From assembly GCF_029633865.1 (NCBI RefSeq), contig NC_079216.1:61944915-62008914 (forward strand): a stretch of DNA of 64,000 bases, read 5' to 3'. A model generated the notes under the pieces. That model did not search any database. It saw only the letters and a list, made by a program, of their open reading frames with translations, and was not told the origin of the DNA. Position numbers and translations under genes: made by a program. Each line of letters begins with the position of its first letter. The stretch's first letter is position 1. Below are positions 37,955 through 53,200 of this stretch, in pieces. Origin of the DNA: Lampris incognitus (lineage: Eukaryota > Chordata > Actinopteri > Lampriformes > Lampridae).

Positions 37955-38718
37955 GTCGTCATTAAGAACTTATTTTATTGTGGCAAAGTTTAAGGTAAAC
38001 GTCTCACGTACATATATGGGTCTATAAATTATATTAATATGCAAGTGCTCGTAACATAGAAAAGGACTTGGAAACGGGAAACAACAAATAACGAACACAG
38101 TCCGTGTGACTTATCAAACCGTACTATTTATATAAACAACTTTCTGCTCAGGTATTTCACATTCTAACTAGTCAGACAGAAAGAAGATACGTCAACACAC
38201 ACACACACACACACAGCGGAATCGTTCTGTATACAACTTTAAGGAACTGGTTTTTTTTTTTTACTTTACTTTTTTTTTTTTTGTGTCATTGCTCGAAAAA
38301 GTAGCCGTTTCAATCCACAACCGAAACAGGGACGGAAACATACGCTTAGGTTGGGCAATGAATGGAAGAGTTGTGCGTGCGTTAAAGCTGTATGCAAGAC
38401 ACAGACAACTTTACCTTTATGTGCAAAAATGCCCGCAGGACTTTAAGGACCGGTTTCCGTAAAAACAATTGGCAAATATATCAACACATACAGTAAGGCT
38501 TGAGAGCTCGGCAATTTCACACATTTTGGCAAGGCTCAAAGTCTAAAATTTCTAAACCCCCCATGTGCAGACCTCAAGTCACAACCAACAAGGAAAACAG
38601 AAAAAGGGAAAAAAAAAATAATCAAAAAACAAAGAGTGCTCCAGAGTGGAGCTTAGTGCGTCTCTCGGTCCCTTGTAGTCTTTATACTGTGCGTGTCCAC
38701 TGTAAGGACAATGTGCCG
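37955..38718 (-). other. scaper: scaper 3' untranslated region (inferred)
   Basis: A non-coding stretch between the scaper stop and the AATAAA at 37979-37974. It includes a (CA)n tract near 38194 and T-rich runs near 38250-38282. No alternative exon was seen. The boundary depends on the poly(A) signal chosen. Confidence 0.5.
37974..37979 (-). terminator. scaper: Poly(A) signal of scaper
   Basis: AATAAA on the - strand, 740 bp beyond the scaper stop and the clearest candidate. The scaper 3' UTR would therefore cover about 37955-38718. Confidence 0.5.
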
Positions 38719-41700
38719 CTATTGCTCCTCCTGTTTTTTGAGGAAGAACTGCAGCGCCGAGTCCCACTGGTCTCTTGGGAAGCGGTTCGACAACTCGCAG
38801 TAATCCAGCAGCTGGGACACTTTGTCTGTGCGGGAGGGGAAAACAGGATAACACATACACTGTGTGTGTGTGTGTGTATGTGTGTGTGTGTATACATTTG
38901 TCACTGCATAAAATTGTCATACTCCATCTGAAGTACAACTGAAGCTGCCTGTCCAAACAAAAACGCAAAAGCGCAGCCCACATTTTTTACGAGCCAATAG
39001 AATTTCAAGACGATGTTTGAAAATCCAATGTGATGTTCATTAGCCTGCCGGATATGTGAATCAGAGCAACTTACCTCCGGGTTTCGCTTTATTTTCTGTG
39101 TCTTTCTCACACGAGGCAGAGTCCTGAAGGGAATATCGAGAGGGATGGATTAGTGCATCCTGCAGTGTACTACATAGTCGTACTAAATCTGGTGCGTACA
39201 CGCGTTTGTTCTCATTTCCACCATTGGGGATAACGACAATAAAGCCGCCCTGCAGAAAACAACTACGTGATCAGCATTTTACAACTTCCTACCTACAGCT
39301 GAAATTTGCATACGTGACAAGTTTGAGAAAACTAAAAAAAAATTTTCAGCATCAAGAGGACAAGGAGTCTCTCTTGAAATTGTTTTTTTTTTTGCTCTAA
39401 GGAATGCATGAGGTTAACCCAACAAGGAGGGCATCAGGGCAAAATGCCATGCATTACTGCTTTGTTTGAAAGAAATGACAATGGCTTGTCTCCCTCCCGC
39501 TGAAAGTTAATCTGTGTCCAAACAGCGGTGGCTGCAGAACAGCTAAGGGGCCTGTTGTCTGAGGAAGATGAAGGAGACAAGCTGTTTACTGGAGGCTGAA
39601 CCAGTGGCAGGTAAATCCACTATGGAGGAAGCCATCTATCTTTGTAAAGACCCAGCTGCTTTATGTTCGCAAAGGGGCACGGCCAACATGTGGATATGGG
39701 CCGTGGCAGAGAGCTGAAGATCTGAATTTAGACTGAAGACGTGGACTGAAAAGAAAAGAAACTACATGTTTGCAATTCCGTTCACAGTCAAGGCGGTCCG
39801 AGTGCGTGGTGTGTGTGTGTGTGTGTGAGTGTAAATGAAAGCATGTTCCTGGGTTCACCTGAATGAATGTGGCCAGCAGCACACAGCTCATCTCCTGCTG
39901 CAGGATGACCTTGTTCTGGGGGTTGTTGTAGCAGGCCGAGATGAGGGAGGGGAAGAGCACTTTGATGAGACGTGGGTGGCTGAAATACTGGAAGGGCAGC
40001 TGACACAGTTTCTGCAGAACGCTGGGCTGGCGGCCAGACTGCACTATCACCTGGAAAACACACACACACACACACACACATACACCCAGTCAGTCACTTG
40101 GCCAGTCAGTCAGTCAGTCAGCAGCCCTCCTGGTTGTAAATTACTCACGTGCCCCTCCCACATGTAAATCTGCCACAAAAACAACACACAAGCAGCCATT
40201 AAGCAGGAGAATTGGAGGGCAAAGCCTCCCACCATACAATTACACGCTATAAAACAAAATGATGGGATGTTTTGTTCTTTCTTCATACCGCAGAGCTGTT
40301 GAGAAACAGCGTGGAAGAGAGAAATATGAACGACAGCACGCTGATGTTATCACCGACTACAAACTTCACCTTTTAACTTTTGTCCCAAGCCGTGAGAGGG
40401 CCAACTGAGAAGCTAGGGCGGCTTCAGCACAACGTCCCATTTCTGTCCTCCAGCAGTGCAGATGGGGTTGAGAGGGTGCTCACAGTGTGAGGGGCGGTGC
40501 AAGAGGGGGCTGGGGATAGGAGGGGGGGGGTGTCGCAGCGGAGGGAAAGGCGGTGGGGGTGAGTAAACCTGCACTATGGCATAACCAGCCACCCCCCACT
40601 TTAAGAAATGAGCAATACCATTAATGGAATTCTCACTCCGCTGACATCCTGCTCTCCCACGACCACGGCCCCGTCGTCAATCACACACCATCGCATCCGG
40701 GCCACCAATATTAAAACCAAATCACCCCCAGCCTCGTTTGATTAAAAACGGGGAACGGGTCCAAAGGAAGGGGTCCTGGCCTAATGCTCTGGGCATCTCC
40801 CCAGAGCCTGGGAAGACCATCAGCACTCCTGTGAGAGCCGGGGGGGTCAGCACAGTAAATCCCGACTGGAAAAACACCCCACTGCTTTACAGGTACAGAC
40901 ACCGGGGGCTGGAGCTCAAGCCCAATGGAAACCAGAAGGCTTAGGCTGGGTTCTCCGGACACAGCCACATAAATTTAGAGGCTTTACAAGATTTTGAAAA
41001 ATACACTTTGTAACAGTCTTCCACCGCATTCTGCCTTTGATAATGCACTCCCAGGTTTAAAAGCAAGATAAACAAAGTGATAATTCACCCCTTTTATCAC
41101 TTCAAGGTGACGCTCTTCAAAGCGGGCCTTCTGCAGCAGCACGCAAAGGGGCTGCGAGACCTCTCCGTTCCCCGTTATCCTCCGTTTCAGGGACCCACAA
41201 ACGAAACCACACGCCACTGAAACAAATGAACACTTACGCAGTTTGATCCCTTAACACCAGGAACATCCGTGTTTACTTCTAATTCACGTCCTTACAGAGG
41301 CCGCTGCGGTTCATCTCGGCTGTGGCGATACTTGAATTTGCCGCTCATGTGTGCGTTCACCTGTGCTAAATGGTACCCTTAATAGTCTCGAACTGGGAGA
41401 AAATGTGAAATAGATTACAAAGACGAGCCCATACTGCGTGTGCAGAACCCAAAGGCAGGAAAATCCCCCGTTTCTTCAGCGATCCGAGAAATGTTTTACA
41501 CAAAGGAATGCAAGGGCTAACTGAACAAACCCATCCACCGAGGGGAAAGGAAAAGCATGGAAGGCTCTGGATGTTTTCAAAAAGAAGAGCTGCTTATTTT
41601 CAGTTGGTGAAGTTGCAGCATTTTTAGACTATAGTACATCTTAGATCATCATATTTATCTTTTCTATTGCAACACCGCCCAAAGACAAAGTGGTAACCGG

Positions 41701-44700
41701 CAGTCATAAATTTAGGCGATTGAATTTACAAGATAAAACCACGATTCAGCAGAAAACTCTTGTGGGGGTGGGGGTGGGGGGACTGTTTGTTCTCATGGGT
41801 CTTTATGCTGCTGAATATTATAATCCAGAACATTTATGGTTTAGGTACAGTATCGTAATTTAACACGAGAGTAAGTGTTGGGTGCTTGAGCCGGGGCTCT
41901 GAGGATATCCAACCCACAAATCAGCCGGCGATCTCATAATCCCGCAGTACGCGCAGCTCCATCTTCAGCTGCCCAAACAAATTGTCCACCCTGAAGTGTC
42001 CCGACAAAGAAAGACATAAAACAAAGCCCGGTGGCAGCGAGGGACCGCGGGTTTCAGAGGGAAACCGCATCTGCTGCCAACTTTCCGGGCCTTTTCACAG
42101 GCGACGGACGATACAGACGCTCACAAAATGCGGTTTCCAACGGGACAGCGCCGCGGCCTCTTTCCTTACAGCTCAACCGAAGTATCTGCTCAAACATCAG
42201 CAACGTAAGAGGATCTCAATCCGCGCGACCCGGTATAACGTCAATCCCGTAAAAAAAAAAAAAAAAAAAAAAACCCCAAAAATAAAAAAACTCAAGGGTT
42301 CTGGCTGCTCTGCTTCTTCCTTAACTCTTGAGGCCTGGCTGCACTTTTATGACACTTCCATTACATAACCTCCTCACTGTCCACAGCGACAACAAAGAGT
42401 GTGTAAAGTTAATGTTCTGAAACACAAACAAATTCTCGGGGAAAACCCACTTTTGCTGCGGACTCCGAGTTAAACAAGCTTCGGGAATTCACAGGGAGGG
42501 GAAAGAAGAAAAAGGGCTTATTTAGATGTTCAAAATAGAATAAGTGGCTGACGCATGAATCTAGATTACACAACGTAGTATTGCAAAAATCACCGCAAAT
42601 GGGTCCGATTTTGTTTGTTTGTGATCTGAGACGTGGTCAACGCAAAAGAGGGACGGCAATAGAGAGAAAAAAAAAATTACTGGCGAGGCACCTTACGATC
42701 TTCACAATAGCTTATTTTCATATTTTACATTTTCTGAATGCCGTGCACGCCGTGGCCCCAGGATAACTACTTTGCCGGTGATGCAGACCTCGACACCGAG
42801 ACCCCAACTTGACTTTTTAGGCAACTGCCAGTCGCTTTAAAAACTCATAAAAAAGGCTGGTGTTTACACAGTAAAGCCCAATAACTCTTTATTTATCTCG
42901 ATGAGCTGACACTGTCATTCCATCCTAGATCCTGCTGTAGATAGCCTTGCTCTTAAACTACCCTGACTGTGCTATTATAGACAAACGGAGCCTTCTCACT
43001 GAAAGCTTTACGGGGGATAAAGACGTCCCGCGCTTCACTCAAGTCACTTGGACCTGCGCTCACCCTTGAAGGAGAGTGTAAATCATCTACCGGGCTAACA
43101 ATCAGGCCCTCTCTTGCCATTCTGCAGCGAGTGCGTCTGCCCGTGTCTCTCTGCCTCTGTTTACTCTTGCCGGGTGATATGCCGAGTGCAACCCCCCCCC
43201 CCCCCCGCACTGTCTCCCTACGGTCTGGACGAGGCACGCTTACCCCCGGAGGCAGCGAGGGCTTGGCTGTCTTGGCAGTAATAGGCTGTTGAAGGGAACG
43301 TTTCATCATCAGGTTAACAGAGATTACAGGCCCGGGGCTCGTCCTAGACCCGCGGGGCAGAGGAAACGCCCTCGTAAGAAACAGGAAAGAGAGTAGTGAC
43401 CCCGCAGATAAAGCTGGGCTCTGCAGCGTGTGCGTGCACATGTACATATTGCACGTGTTTGTGCAGTTTTTGTAAGTGGGCATATGAGATTCTCAGTGAA
43501 GACATAATCCATAAACCGCGTGCTGACTCTCAGAATGAAGGCATTAAGAAACATGGCAGAGTTGGGAGGAACGAAGGAATCGATTCGAGCAGTCAGTCTA
43601 AGGAAAATTTAATTATCTCTACCTGAAATAGATCTGCTGGAATACCTGTGTGCGTCTGTGTTTACATGGGGCTGATTCAATGAGCTGGCTTGGACGCGGA
43701 GGGCGGAGGGTGACGAGGGTGGCCGACTTTGCGTGTGTGTGGCCATTTTCCCTTTATTAAGAGAGCAAAGCTTCCTTAAGACTACCTTCTTCCAGTCAAA
43801 CTGCCGGAGCTGCTTCAGAGAGCAAACAGCAGTCAGGTGAGTTAAAATGTCAACAGTTCACCATTACATTTTCGTCAACTCACAGAATCTACTGATCAAC
43901 ACTGTGAGTGATTCACAGATGAATCACCGCGTGTTAGATCAGGGAGACAAGGGAGATTACCGGTACATATTTCTCCAGGAGGACAGGAAGTACAGTTCCC
44001 TTCGGCAACAAAGCGGGGTTTCGTTTGCCTCGCTTTTTGTTTTTTTTTTCCCATTTCTTATTTTTTTGGAACCGTCTCCAGGGGCCGACCCAACGGCGGA
44101 ACATATGGCTACGTGGCTCAACGGCTCCCGCGAGCGAGCAAGAGCCACACTTGAAAAACACACAAGGCTACATATGTCACTCTCCCAATTGCTTTTTGTA
44201 TGACAAGGTAAATTATTCATGCCCCCCCTGAACAGAGGGAATACATCACTACGTGTAGTGCCGCTTCAAAGTTCTGCTTTTTATGAGAGGTCTCATTACT
44301 ACAGCACGCATATAAACAAAAGCTGGTGCGCCGACAGTGAATCAGCATTCTCGGCGACCGCACAGGCCCCGGGTCGGCCTGCTTTTGTGCTCTGCCAGTG
44401 CTTACATTAGCCTGAGAAAAGCTCAAGCTGCTCTAAATATTCCCCTCAGCGCCATCCATCTTGGTGCGGAACTGCATGGACACATTCCAGGAGCTGGACC
44501 ACTGGCAAGGATCAACTGTATGTGTAGAGTTTGTGTGGGATCCTGTTTCCTGACTAATCCATACGCTATAATACAATTCTTTTTACTAACCTGAGAGTAG
44601 TGCTGGAGGACTTTTTTTTTTTAATTGTTTCACAAAACCTTCCCATAGGCTCTGCACGGGACACGAATGAAAGACAGATCTTTGCGTTGGGCCATTTCAA

Positions 44701-47700
44701 ATTAGCAAATGGCGCTTGGTTTGAACAAAGCCAGCCACGGTTGAGCATGGCTGTGTTAACTTTGCTGTGAGCGCACAAAGCCGAATCATCTGTCACCCCT
44801 TAATTCAATCATCAGTCCTCATTTAATTATCCAATAAAATATGCAAATCGGGTCCACAATGGCCAACAAATGCTAATTCTGTACATCAGAATAATTAAAT
44901 TGGATAAGAGCAGCGGAGGTGACCTGAACTGCCATAAAGCGGAGGTGGATCTTTTAATTAACGCTAAAATATCTGGCAAATTAGAATCAGTAATCAGCCT
45001 ATAAATTGCTGCAATGGGGGGGTTGACTGCAGCTGCGAGGACATGACTGACGTATGCGAGCCGAGGGTTGAGACTGAGGCTCTGGCTGCTGTCTGTGTGG
45101 GTCAGGCATGACTTAACCAAAGCCTAGCCAACTGTAGCACTGCTAATCAGGGGCCCGGTAGACAGACCATGCATGACAGCAAATTACACAGCAGCCAAGT
45201 CTGCTCCATCACATCCTGCTCAGCGCCACAGAGCCCCCTTAGCAGTCGGGAGTGCCAGTGCCCGCACACGGCCTTACCACTCCACCAGCGGGGAATAATG
45301 AGTCGACACTGCTTTGAGGGACAATAGACGACACTCAGACCAAAGGCGGAGAGGTGCCAAGGCATGAATCTTTAAACAGGTGCCTTTGTTACCATTGTAG
45401 TCGCGACAAAAAACGACGCCCTTTTTTCTGACAAATGATACATGAGCAGGACAACAGTAGGGAGAACATGCAGAAAAGTGGGGTTTCATAACTTTTTACA
45501 AATGAGACAGGAAGTTTCGAAACATATCAATCAACCAAGTTGCATTTTGTATATCTGAATATATATCTGAAAGGAAACAGCAGGAAATCCTCAGAGCAAG
45601 TGGGATCAAGACAAAAAAGAAAAAGAGAAGACAAAATGGACATTTTCGGTTCACTTGGCAGCCGGTGCCAGGTCAGGCAGGCTTACCTGGTTGTCAGGGT
45701 GGTTGACGGTGAAGTAGCCCACACAGATAATGACTTCGTGCAGGAGCTCCTCGGAGGAATGCTGGGAGCAGTACCACAGCAGGGAGCTGACAATGTGGCG
45801 GAAAGCTAGAGACAAGCCTTCAGCTCCCAGGACGGACTGGAAGACAACAAAAGATACAACCCTTCAGCATGTGGGTTGTACTGCAGGTCTATGATTAAAA
45901 AAAAAACAAACAAAACAAAACAAAAAACCTAAAAATATTAAAACTGTATTCATCAAAATAAAATACATTGCATATAAACATGGGTATCATGTGAGCGCAA
46001 AACAACAGCAACGTAAAAAAAAAGTCGGATTTACTGAATGGAGAGACAGTAACGGGATTTATATAATTCACAGGTGGGGACTGTGTCCAAAGGGCCAGGG
46101 AGCGATGGGGTCTCACCAAAGAAAAAGCCATTTCTTCTTGGATTTGAGATGTTATCAGTAGTCTGTAGACAGTATTTATTAAACTTGTCAGTGTGACAGA
46201 GCACCGTAAGGTCATCACAAAAAACACGATGTAAACACTTCAGTAACACATTAAATTAGAAGCTCAATATTTTCTTCTTCTTTTTTTTGGAGTCCTCACG
46301 GTTCTTGCATCCGTCAAATTCTCCACAAAATGCCCAGCGTGCGAGCTAAGGTGCACAACGGTAGCCCTGCCGGACATAAATGGACGTCTGTGAACGAACG
46401 CTATGATTGACTTTGCGTTTTCCTTGAAGAGAGAAAGTGTTTGACATTAAATGTGAACAAATAGTTCGACATGCAAACTTTCAAAACAAAAAGGAAAGCA
46501 AAACTATAAAGGGCGATGCGGTGAACTGTGCATTGTTTACTTTTAGAAACAAGAAAGTTATATGTGCCTAAATTGAAAAAATAAAAATAAGAATGCCCTG
46601 TGCAAAGAACAGAACACCAAAAATTCAACACCACAAAAAAAGAAAAATGCATAATCTGTCCATATAGTCCACATTAAAAAATAAAATTAGGTAGCATCGG
46701 TTCATCTTTTTGGGACATATGCTTTAAAGTCACATTTATAGTATATTAGGACTTCCCTTTAAAAGCCATTGCAGGTGGCAGACGCTGCAGTAAAGTGGGC
46801 TGCAAGCTTGAATTCTGATTAACTCACTGTTCTCTGCCATACTTATTAGCTGTGCTGAGGTAATGTGAAACACAAGGTGATTACAACTCCCGACCACAAA
46901 GAAACATTATTTAAAATGTTCATAAAACTCTGGCACTGAAATGCTTTGACCTCCAGCTGTTTCAAATAGCCTGACACGGGTGGCAAGAGAGAGGAAGCTG
47001 CTTCAGGGAAATTACCGCGAGACATTAAAATAATTAACAACATTCTCACTTCCTCACGCCTCTCTGTTTATGTGGTGACTTAGCACGGCGAAGCTGTCAT
47101 CTTGCCCTCATTGGGACGGGTAATGTACGGCCCTGGTTACAGTGCTAATCACTCCCGGTCCATCCGAACTGCTGACCTTCTGGGGCACAATTTAATCCTG
47201 GCGGCTGACCCGGGGCTGGGGTGGGGGGCACCTATGTTTATGTCCGGCGGTCAGCCCATCCTGAGCAGAATAGCTTCTCTTCCAACAGGCCAGAAAAGAG
47301 GCAATGGCTTTCAGCTGATCGCTTACATGTGGGACTGTACCTTGGAAGGACCGCTGGAATGTTTGTGGGCATCACAATGGCATCCCCGTATGATATGAGA
47401 TCAGTAATTAACTTAATTGTTAGAGTGGACATTAGGGACAAGACCCCCCCCCCTTTTTTTTTTTCATCTATCCTGCTATCTAACTACACATTAAATGTAC
47501 CAAGTGTAGGCCTTGCTATTTGCTGGACCAATATACAATTTACAATTTGTGTGCGTAAAAAAAAAAACACAAAAAAGTGTAGAGGCCTTTGTTCGGGTCT
47601 ATGTGTGTGCGAGATACCTGGAAGGCAGAGAGGTCAAGCAGTGCAAAACTGTTGAGGAAGCGGATGCCTTGCAGGGCCACCTGGATGACCCCGGGGGCGT

Positions 47701-50145
47701 AGGGCTCCTGGGGATTCTGCAGGCCTTGGGGGCTTTGGGCAGCAGGTTCTGGCAAGGTGCTGTGCAACAAGATACAGTACAGTGTGTGCACCACTCCAAC
47801 CAGATCTGTTGACTGCAGGAGAGCCGTCAGACCGGTTGGATCCTGGCGTTTATTGTCGAATATGCTGGTGGAACTGGGAAAAAGAGAGATGTAACGTGGT
47901 CAAACACCCAACGTTTCACTGAACAAATACATGGGACTCCTAGCGAATGGTGTGAATTATTCACAAATGACAGGTTTAGTGAAAACCGATTTAGACCATA
48001 AAAACAACCCCCCCCCCCACCCTTCCTCAACTCTACTACCCGTCAAAGCAGCTTATTGGAACACACTGCATAGCTTTTGGGTCATCAGCAACTGTTGTGC
48101 ACTGAAGAGCCTTGTTGACCTGAAGCTGAAAGTCACTGAACCAGAGCGGGTGTTGGCTCCTCTCTCCACCGCAGTGGCCCAAGACTGAGGGAGCAAATAG
48201 CAGTCTAAACCTCAGTGGCTTCTAGATTTACCTACCAGACAAGGGCTAAAACCAGACTTTCCTTTTGGCTAGAGAGGCTGGTTTGTTAGCTCTACATGCT
48301 TATTGGATTAGGTGTCTGTGCTAGCAGCATTCACTAAGTAAGAATTTGGTTTGAGATGAAAAATAAGAGATGAAGAAGAGATGATCCTTTAAGAAAACGT
48401 AAGCCGTCTTCTTCTGCTTCTACCCTGGCAGCAAAAAGAACATACTCTTGCACTGACAGCTTGTGGCAATGGCTCTATTTTGGCAGGCCGTACTGAGCTT
48501 CCTGGTGAGGTGCTGAGTACTCCAGCACATTTCATTTTATCCCACCTGAGAGTCTAGGGTGTTTTATCTGTCCAGACAGGATGCAAAACTGTTGTTAAAT
48601 GGAATAGGTGACATGCGAGCACATCACCCAAAATAGACTTAATTATCCAAGCAGACATTTGTGCAAAGGATCACAGTTTCTTGTTCAAAAATTCTCATAA
48701 TTTTAATGTCTTCTATTAAACACAGGATTTGTATATTGATATATTATCCCGACATGGGATATGGGCAAAGAGGACAGTGAAGGGTATATTGAAATGACTG
48801 TAATAATAATACTGTCATTTCCAAAGCTACAAATGAATTATGCTTTTAGTACCCCAGGGGTCACTGTACTACACTTTAGGCACTACAGTATTTGTGCACT
48901 TTACATTCAGGTTAAACTGCAGTGCCAAGGAGAATGTAACCATAAGCATTTATAAAATAATTACATTTTTACATGTTTTGTCCGTTGTAACGCAGACAAA
49001 ATGCCACAAAAATCCTCTGGCATAGCAATGACAGGAAATCTCAGCCGAGCACCTATTTGCAGCTATGCAGAGTGGAGGTTTTTTTGACCTCTGGGTGGAA
49101 TCCACCATGCATGCTGATACTTGATGTTGGCTAACAGGCTCGCTCTGCGTGGAAATGTGCTACTCTGCAGGAACACGGTTCTCTAATGCCATTATAATCC
49201 CCTGACACAGCAACTGGCATGATTGAAGTATTCCACAACCTCCAGTGAGGATTCACACATATGATAGACAGAGAATCCCGGTAGCGTGACACCAGCTGAC
49301 TGGTTTATCTGCATGTTGATAACCGCACCAAACAGGGCAGTGTGTTCATTAAACCTGCAAGGTTCGACACCATGTTTTCTCACAGATATTCTGTGACACA
49401 CAGAGGCTGGGCTGTCCTCTGCTGTAGTGGTGTGAAGCAGCTGGTCATTGTTACAGCAGCATCAGGCAGCTGGCAGTGTACAGAAGCAGAATGGGTGACA
49501 CAGAGCGGGCACAGAAAACGCACTCGCAAGGTCGAGCAGCCATGTATCACCAATACCCATCAGAGGAGTTGGTTGTGAAATGACAGCGCTAGAAACTGTG
49601 ATGAGGGACATTAAAAATTCAAGAGCAAGAATATTGATGATGTCACATTCAGAGAATCAAAGGGAGGGTGTATAAAATGCATATGGCTCATTCAAATTTT
49701 TGAAATTTTTTTTGTGATGTATAGCTAGAGAGAGCTTCCTGTTGGTTTAGCAGCCATTTGCATTTCTTCTTCTTCGAGTGAGGAGCTGTTGTGCTGACGT
49801 CTCCTAGAGTGACTGTGTGCTTGGCCTCTGTCAGCGGCGCCACTGAACCTCCCTGAGTGGAGGTCACTGAAGCTCACATGGGTGGGCTAAACCCACCCCC
49901 TCCTCCTCCTCAGGACTATGGTTTATGGTGAGTGACAGAGCATTGGGGGTCAAGTAGATGCCTATCTCTATTTTGCAGTAACAACAGCTTGGCCAGCTAG
50001 CTGGACTGGAGGAAACGACCTGCCTGCTGATTGCAGAGCAGCCACAGCCTTTGTTTAAGTAACCCTGAGCCCCGTCTTTATGGAACCTTCTGGCATTAAA
50101 GAACTGACAGTGACCCACTCCCTGCAATTAGATGCACAGAGGTAG

Positions 50146-50233
<88 letters not shown>

Positions 50234-53200
50234 AAGAAAACACTGATGTCTGAGGTCAGCAATAGGTAAAAAAGACTGAAGCACAGGCTCACCGTGCAGT
50301 CACAGAGAAGCACAGCCTACACATGCTGTGCAGCAGAGCTGAGGCTCGCTGGAGGAAGGCTGACATCTTGGGACACTCATCTACAGGACCTTGGATTGAC
50401 AGGAAGCACCCGTACAGCTTGTCAATCAAACCCATGTTCACCACGTAGCTAGAACAGACACAAGAGGCAGCAACAGCATGCAATGAGTTTTTCCTCCCCC
50501 TCAACTGCCAATGTCAAAATGAAATTCATTTTAGATAGTTACAATGATGAGCCAAAATATTATGACCACCTGCCTAATATGCTGATGGTCCTCCATGTGC
50601 CGCCAAAACTGCGCCGGCCCACCAAGGCATGGAGTCTACAACACCCCTGAAGGTGTCTTGTGGTATCTGGTACCAAAACATTGGCAGCAGATCCTTCAAG
50701 TCCTGTAAGTTGCGAGGGGGAGCCCCTGTGGATCAGACTTGTTGGTCCAGCACATCCCACAGATGCTCAAATGGATTGAGATCTGGAGAATTTGGAGGCC
50801 AGGGCAACACCTTGAACACTTCATCACGTTCCTCTAACCATTCACCGAACAATGTGTGCAGTGTGGCAGGGTGAATTATTCTGCTGAAAGAGGCCACTGC
50901 CATCAGGGACTACCATTGCCATGCAGGGGTGTACCTGGTCTACAACGATGTTTAGGTAGGTGGCACATCTCAAATTGATGTCCACATGAATGGCCAGACC
51001 CAGGGTTTCCCAGCAAGAACATTTCCCAGGGCATCACACTCACTCCACCAGCTTGCCTTCTTCCCACACTGCATCTTGGTGCCATCATTTCCCCAGGTAA
51101 ACAGAGCACATGTACATAGCCATCGATGCGATCTAAAAGAAAACGGCACCCTGGCGACGTTCTTCCACTGCTCCAAAGTCCAGTTTCAATGCTGGCGTGC
51201 CGATTGTAGGCGCTTTCAACGGTGGACAGGGGTCATCACGGGCAGTCTGACCGGCCTGCGGCTATGCAGACCCATACGCAGCAGGGTGCGATGCAATGTG
51301 TGTTGTAACACATTCCTCCCATAACCATCATTAAAATGTTCTGTGACTTGTGCCACAGTATAACGTCTGTCAGTTCGGACAAGACGGGATAGCCTTCGTT
51401 GCCCTCGTGCATCGATGAGCCTTAGGCGCCCAACACCCTGTCGCCGGTTTGTGGTTTATCCCCCCTTGGACCACTGCCAGTAGGTACTCGCCACTGCTGA
51501 CCAGGAGCACCCCACAAGCCTTGCCGTTTCAGAGATGCTCTGACCCAGTTGTCTGGCCATAACGATTTGGCCCTTGTCAGAGTCATTCAGGTCTTTACTT
51601 CTGCTCATTTCTCCATCCAACATGTTGACTATGAGAACTGAAAACTTGCTTGCCATTAATCTACCCAGACCTTGACATGCGTCCTTGTTTGGAGATGATC
51701 AGCGTTATTCGGTTCACCTGTGAGTGGTCATAATGTTTTGGCTCATCAGTGTACATTGTAGTGCATTTCACCATTCTTTAACCAAAATGATTCAACAGAG
51801 AATAACAATGGTCTTTACTGTTCCTAACTCGATAGCAGTGTAGGTGAAATCTGATATCTCACCTAAGCCCTCTTCCACTGCTATTACCGTGATATCTCCA
51901 ATTTGTCTTTGCCAATGACAGGTCTCATGATCAGGTTCCCTGCACTCTTTCAGTCACAAATCACTGCTAATAGTGTCATTAGAGGGCTGTTGTGCCCCCC
52001 CCCCATGCCAGCAGAGCTCCAGGCCCCTGACAGTCTGCTGACCTGGGGCCGTCTTCTCACAGCTCAGGTATGCTTAGCCTTCCCTGGCTCAACTAAGACA
52101 CACACACGCACAAATTGAAACTTGGGAAGTGCTAGGGGAGGACCACAGCTGTCAGGATAGACCACCAGGTATATGAGATACAGCACCCGTAAGGGAAGCT
52201 ACCATTCCCTCTATGTTGCATCGCTCTCTCGACTGCTTCGTTTCGCATACCTTTTATTGTTAGAGCCGTCACTCAGAGTGAGGTACTCTCAAAGCAGGTG
52301 ATTACTCCTGTTTTCAACCTCCACAATAGGTCATCTGACACTTGAACCGCAGCCCCTTGTTTTGACTTCATGCTCTTTCTACAGCTTTACCTGGGTTAAA
52401 AAGGGGCTTTCCTCATGCTGATTGCTGGACTAAATGCCCGACCCCCAATCTGCTTGAAAAATGTCTTGGTGTTCCCTCTTATCTCTGCACATTGTACAAG
52501 CTGCATGCATCAGAAAATTTGTTATCGTGGTGGGGGATGAAAGCACTGAAAACTGGTAATGAGAGGAGAGGAAATGGAAGCCTCCTTTTTGCGTGATCTA
52601 TAGTTTGCTATGGTGGGTGAGAGTTGCAAAAGCTACAAATGTTTTGATCTCTCGTCCTTCTTCGCTAACATATACATTTCACGAGGCAGTTGAGGTAAAT
52701 CTTCTGCTCTTTCCAGGGATTACCAGTCTGCCGACACCATTTTTCTCAGGCCCTCCCCTGTCTCCGGGGTTATGACTGGGTCAGTGGATGAGAGTGGTGG
52801 GCCTGTGCAGCTGCTCTGACCAGATGAATCATGGCTGGTGGGTGGGTTGGTGGGAAGACTCCATTCTTCCTCAAGGCTGGGCCTGCCTTTCCTCACAGCC
52901 CATTTTGCCCCAATGCAGGACCAGCTTCCCTGATCCACACCCAAACAGCCAGCTCGAAGGCCAGGTTCAAGGGAGCCCTTTCAAAGCTCTAGGAGTGTAC
53001 TTTGTTTATGCTGCCTCGTGGACCCCAAGGGGAAAGATCTGACTTAAAACGTAGTCCTGAATGTGTGAAAAAAAGAACAAGTTGGAAGGATGCCAGAGTA
53101 CACCCTCACTCTCACACTACTCCCATTCTAAGCAGAAAATAGCTGGAGAGTTTCCAAGAGATCTGACATTTTGTCAGCCTATTCTTTACATAAGGCATGC

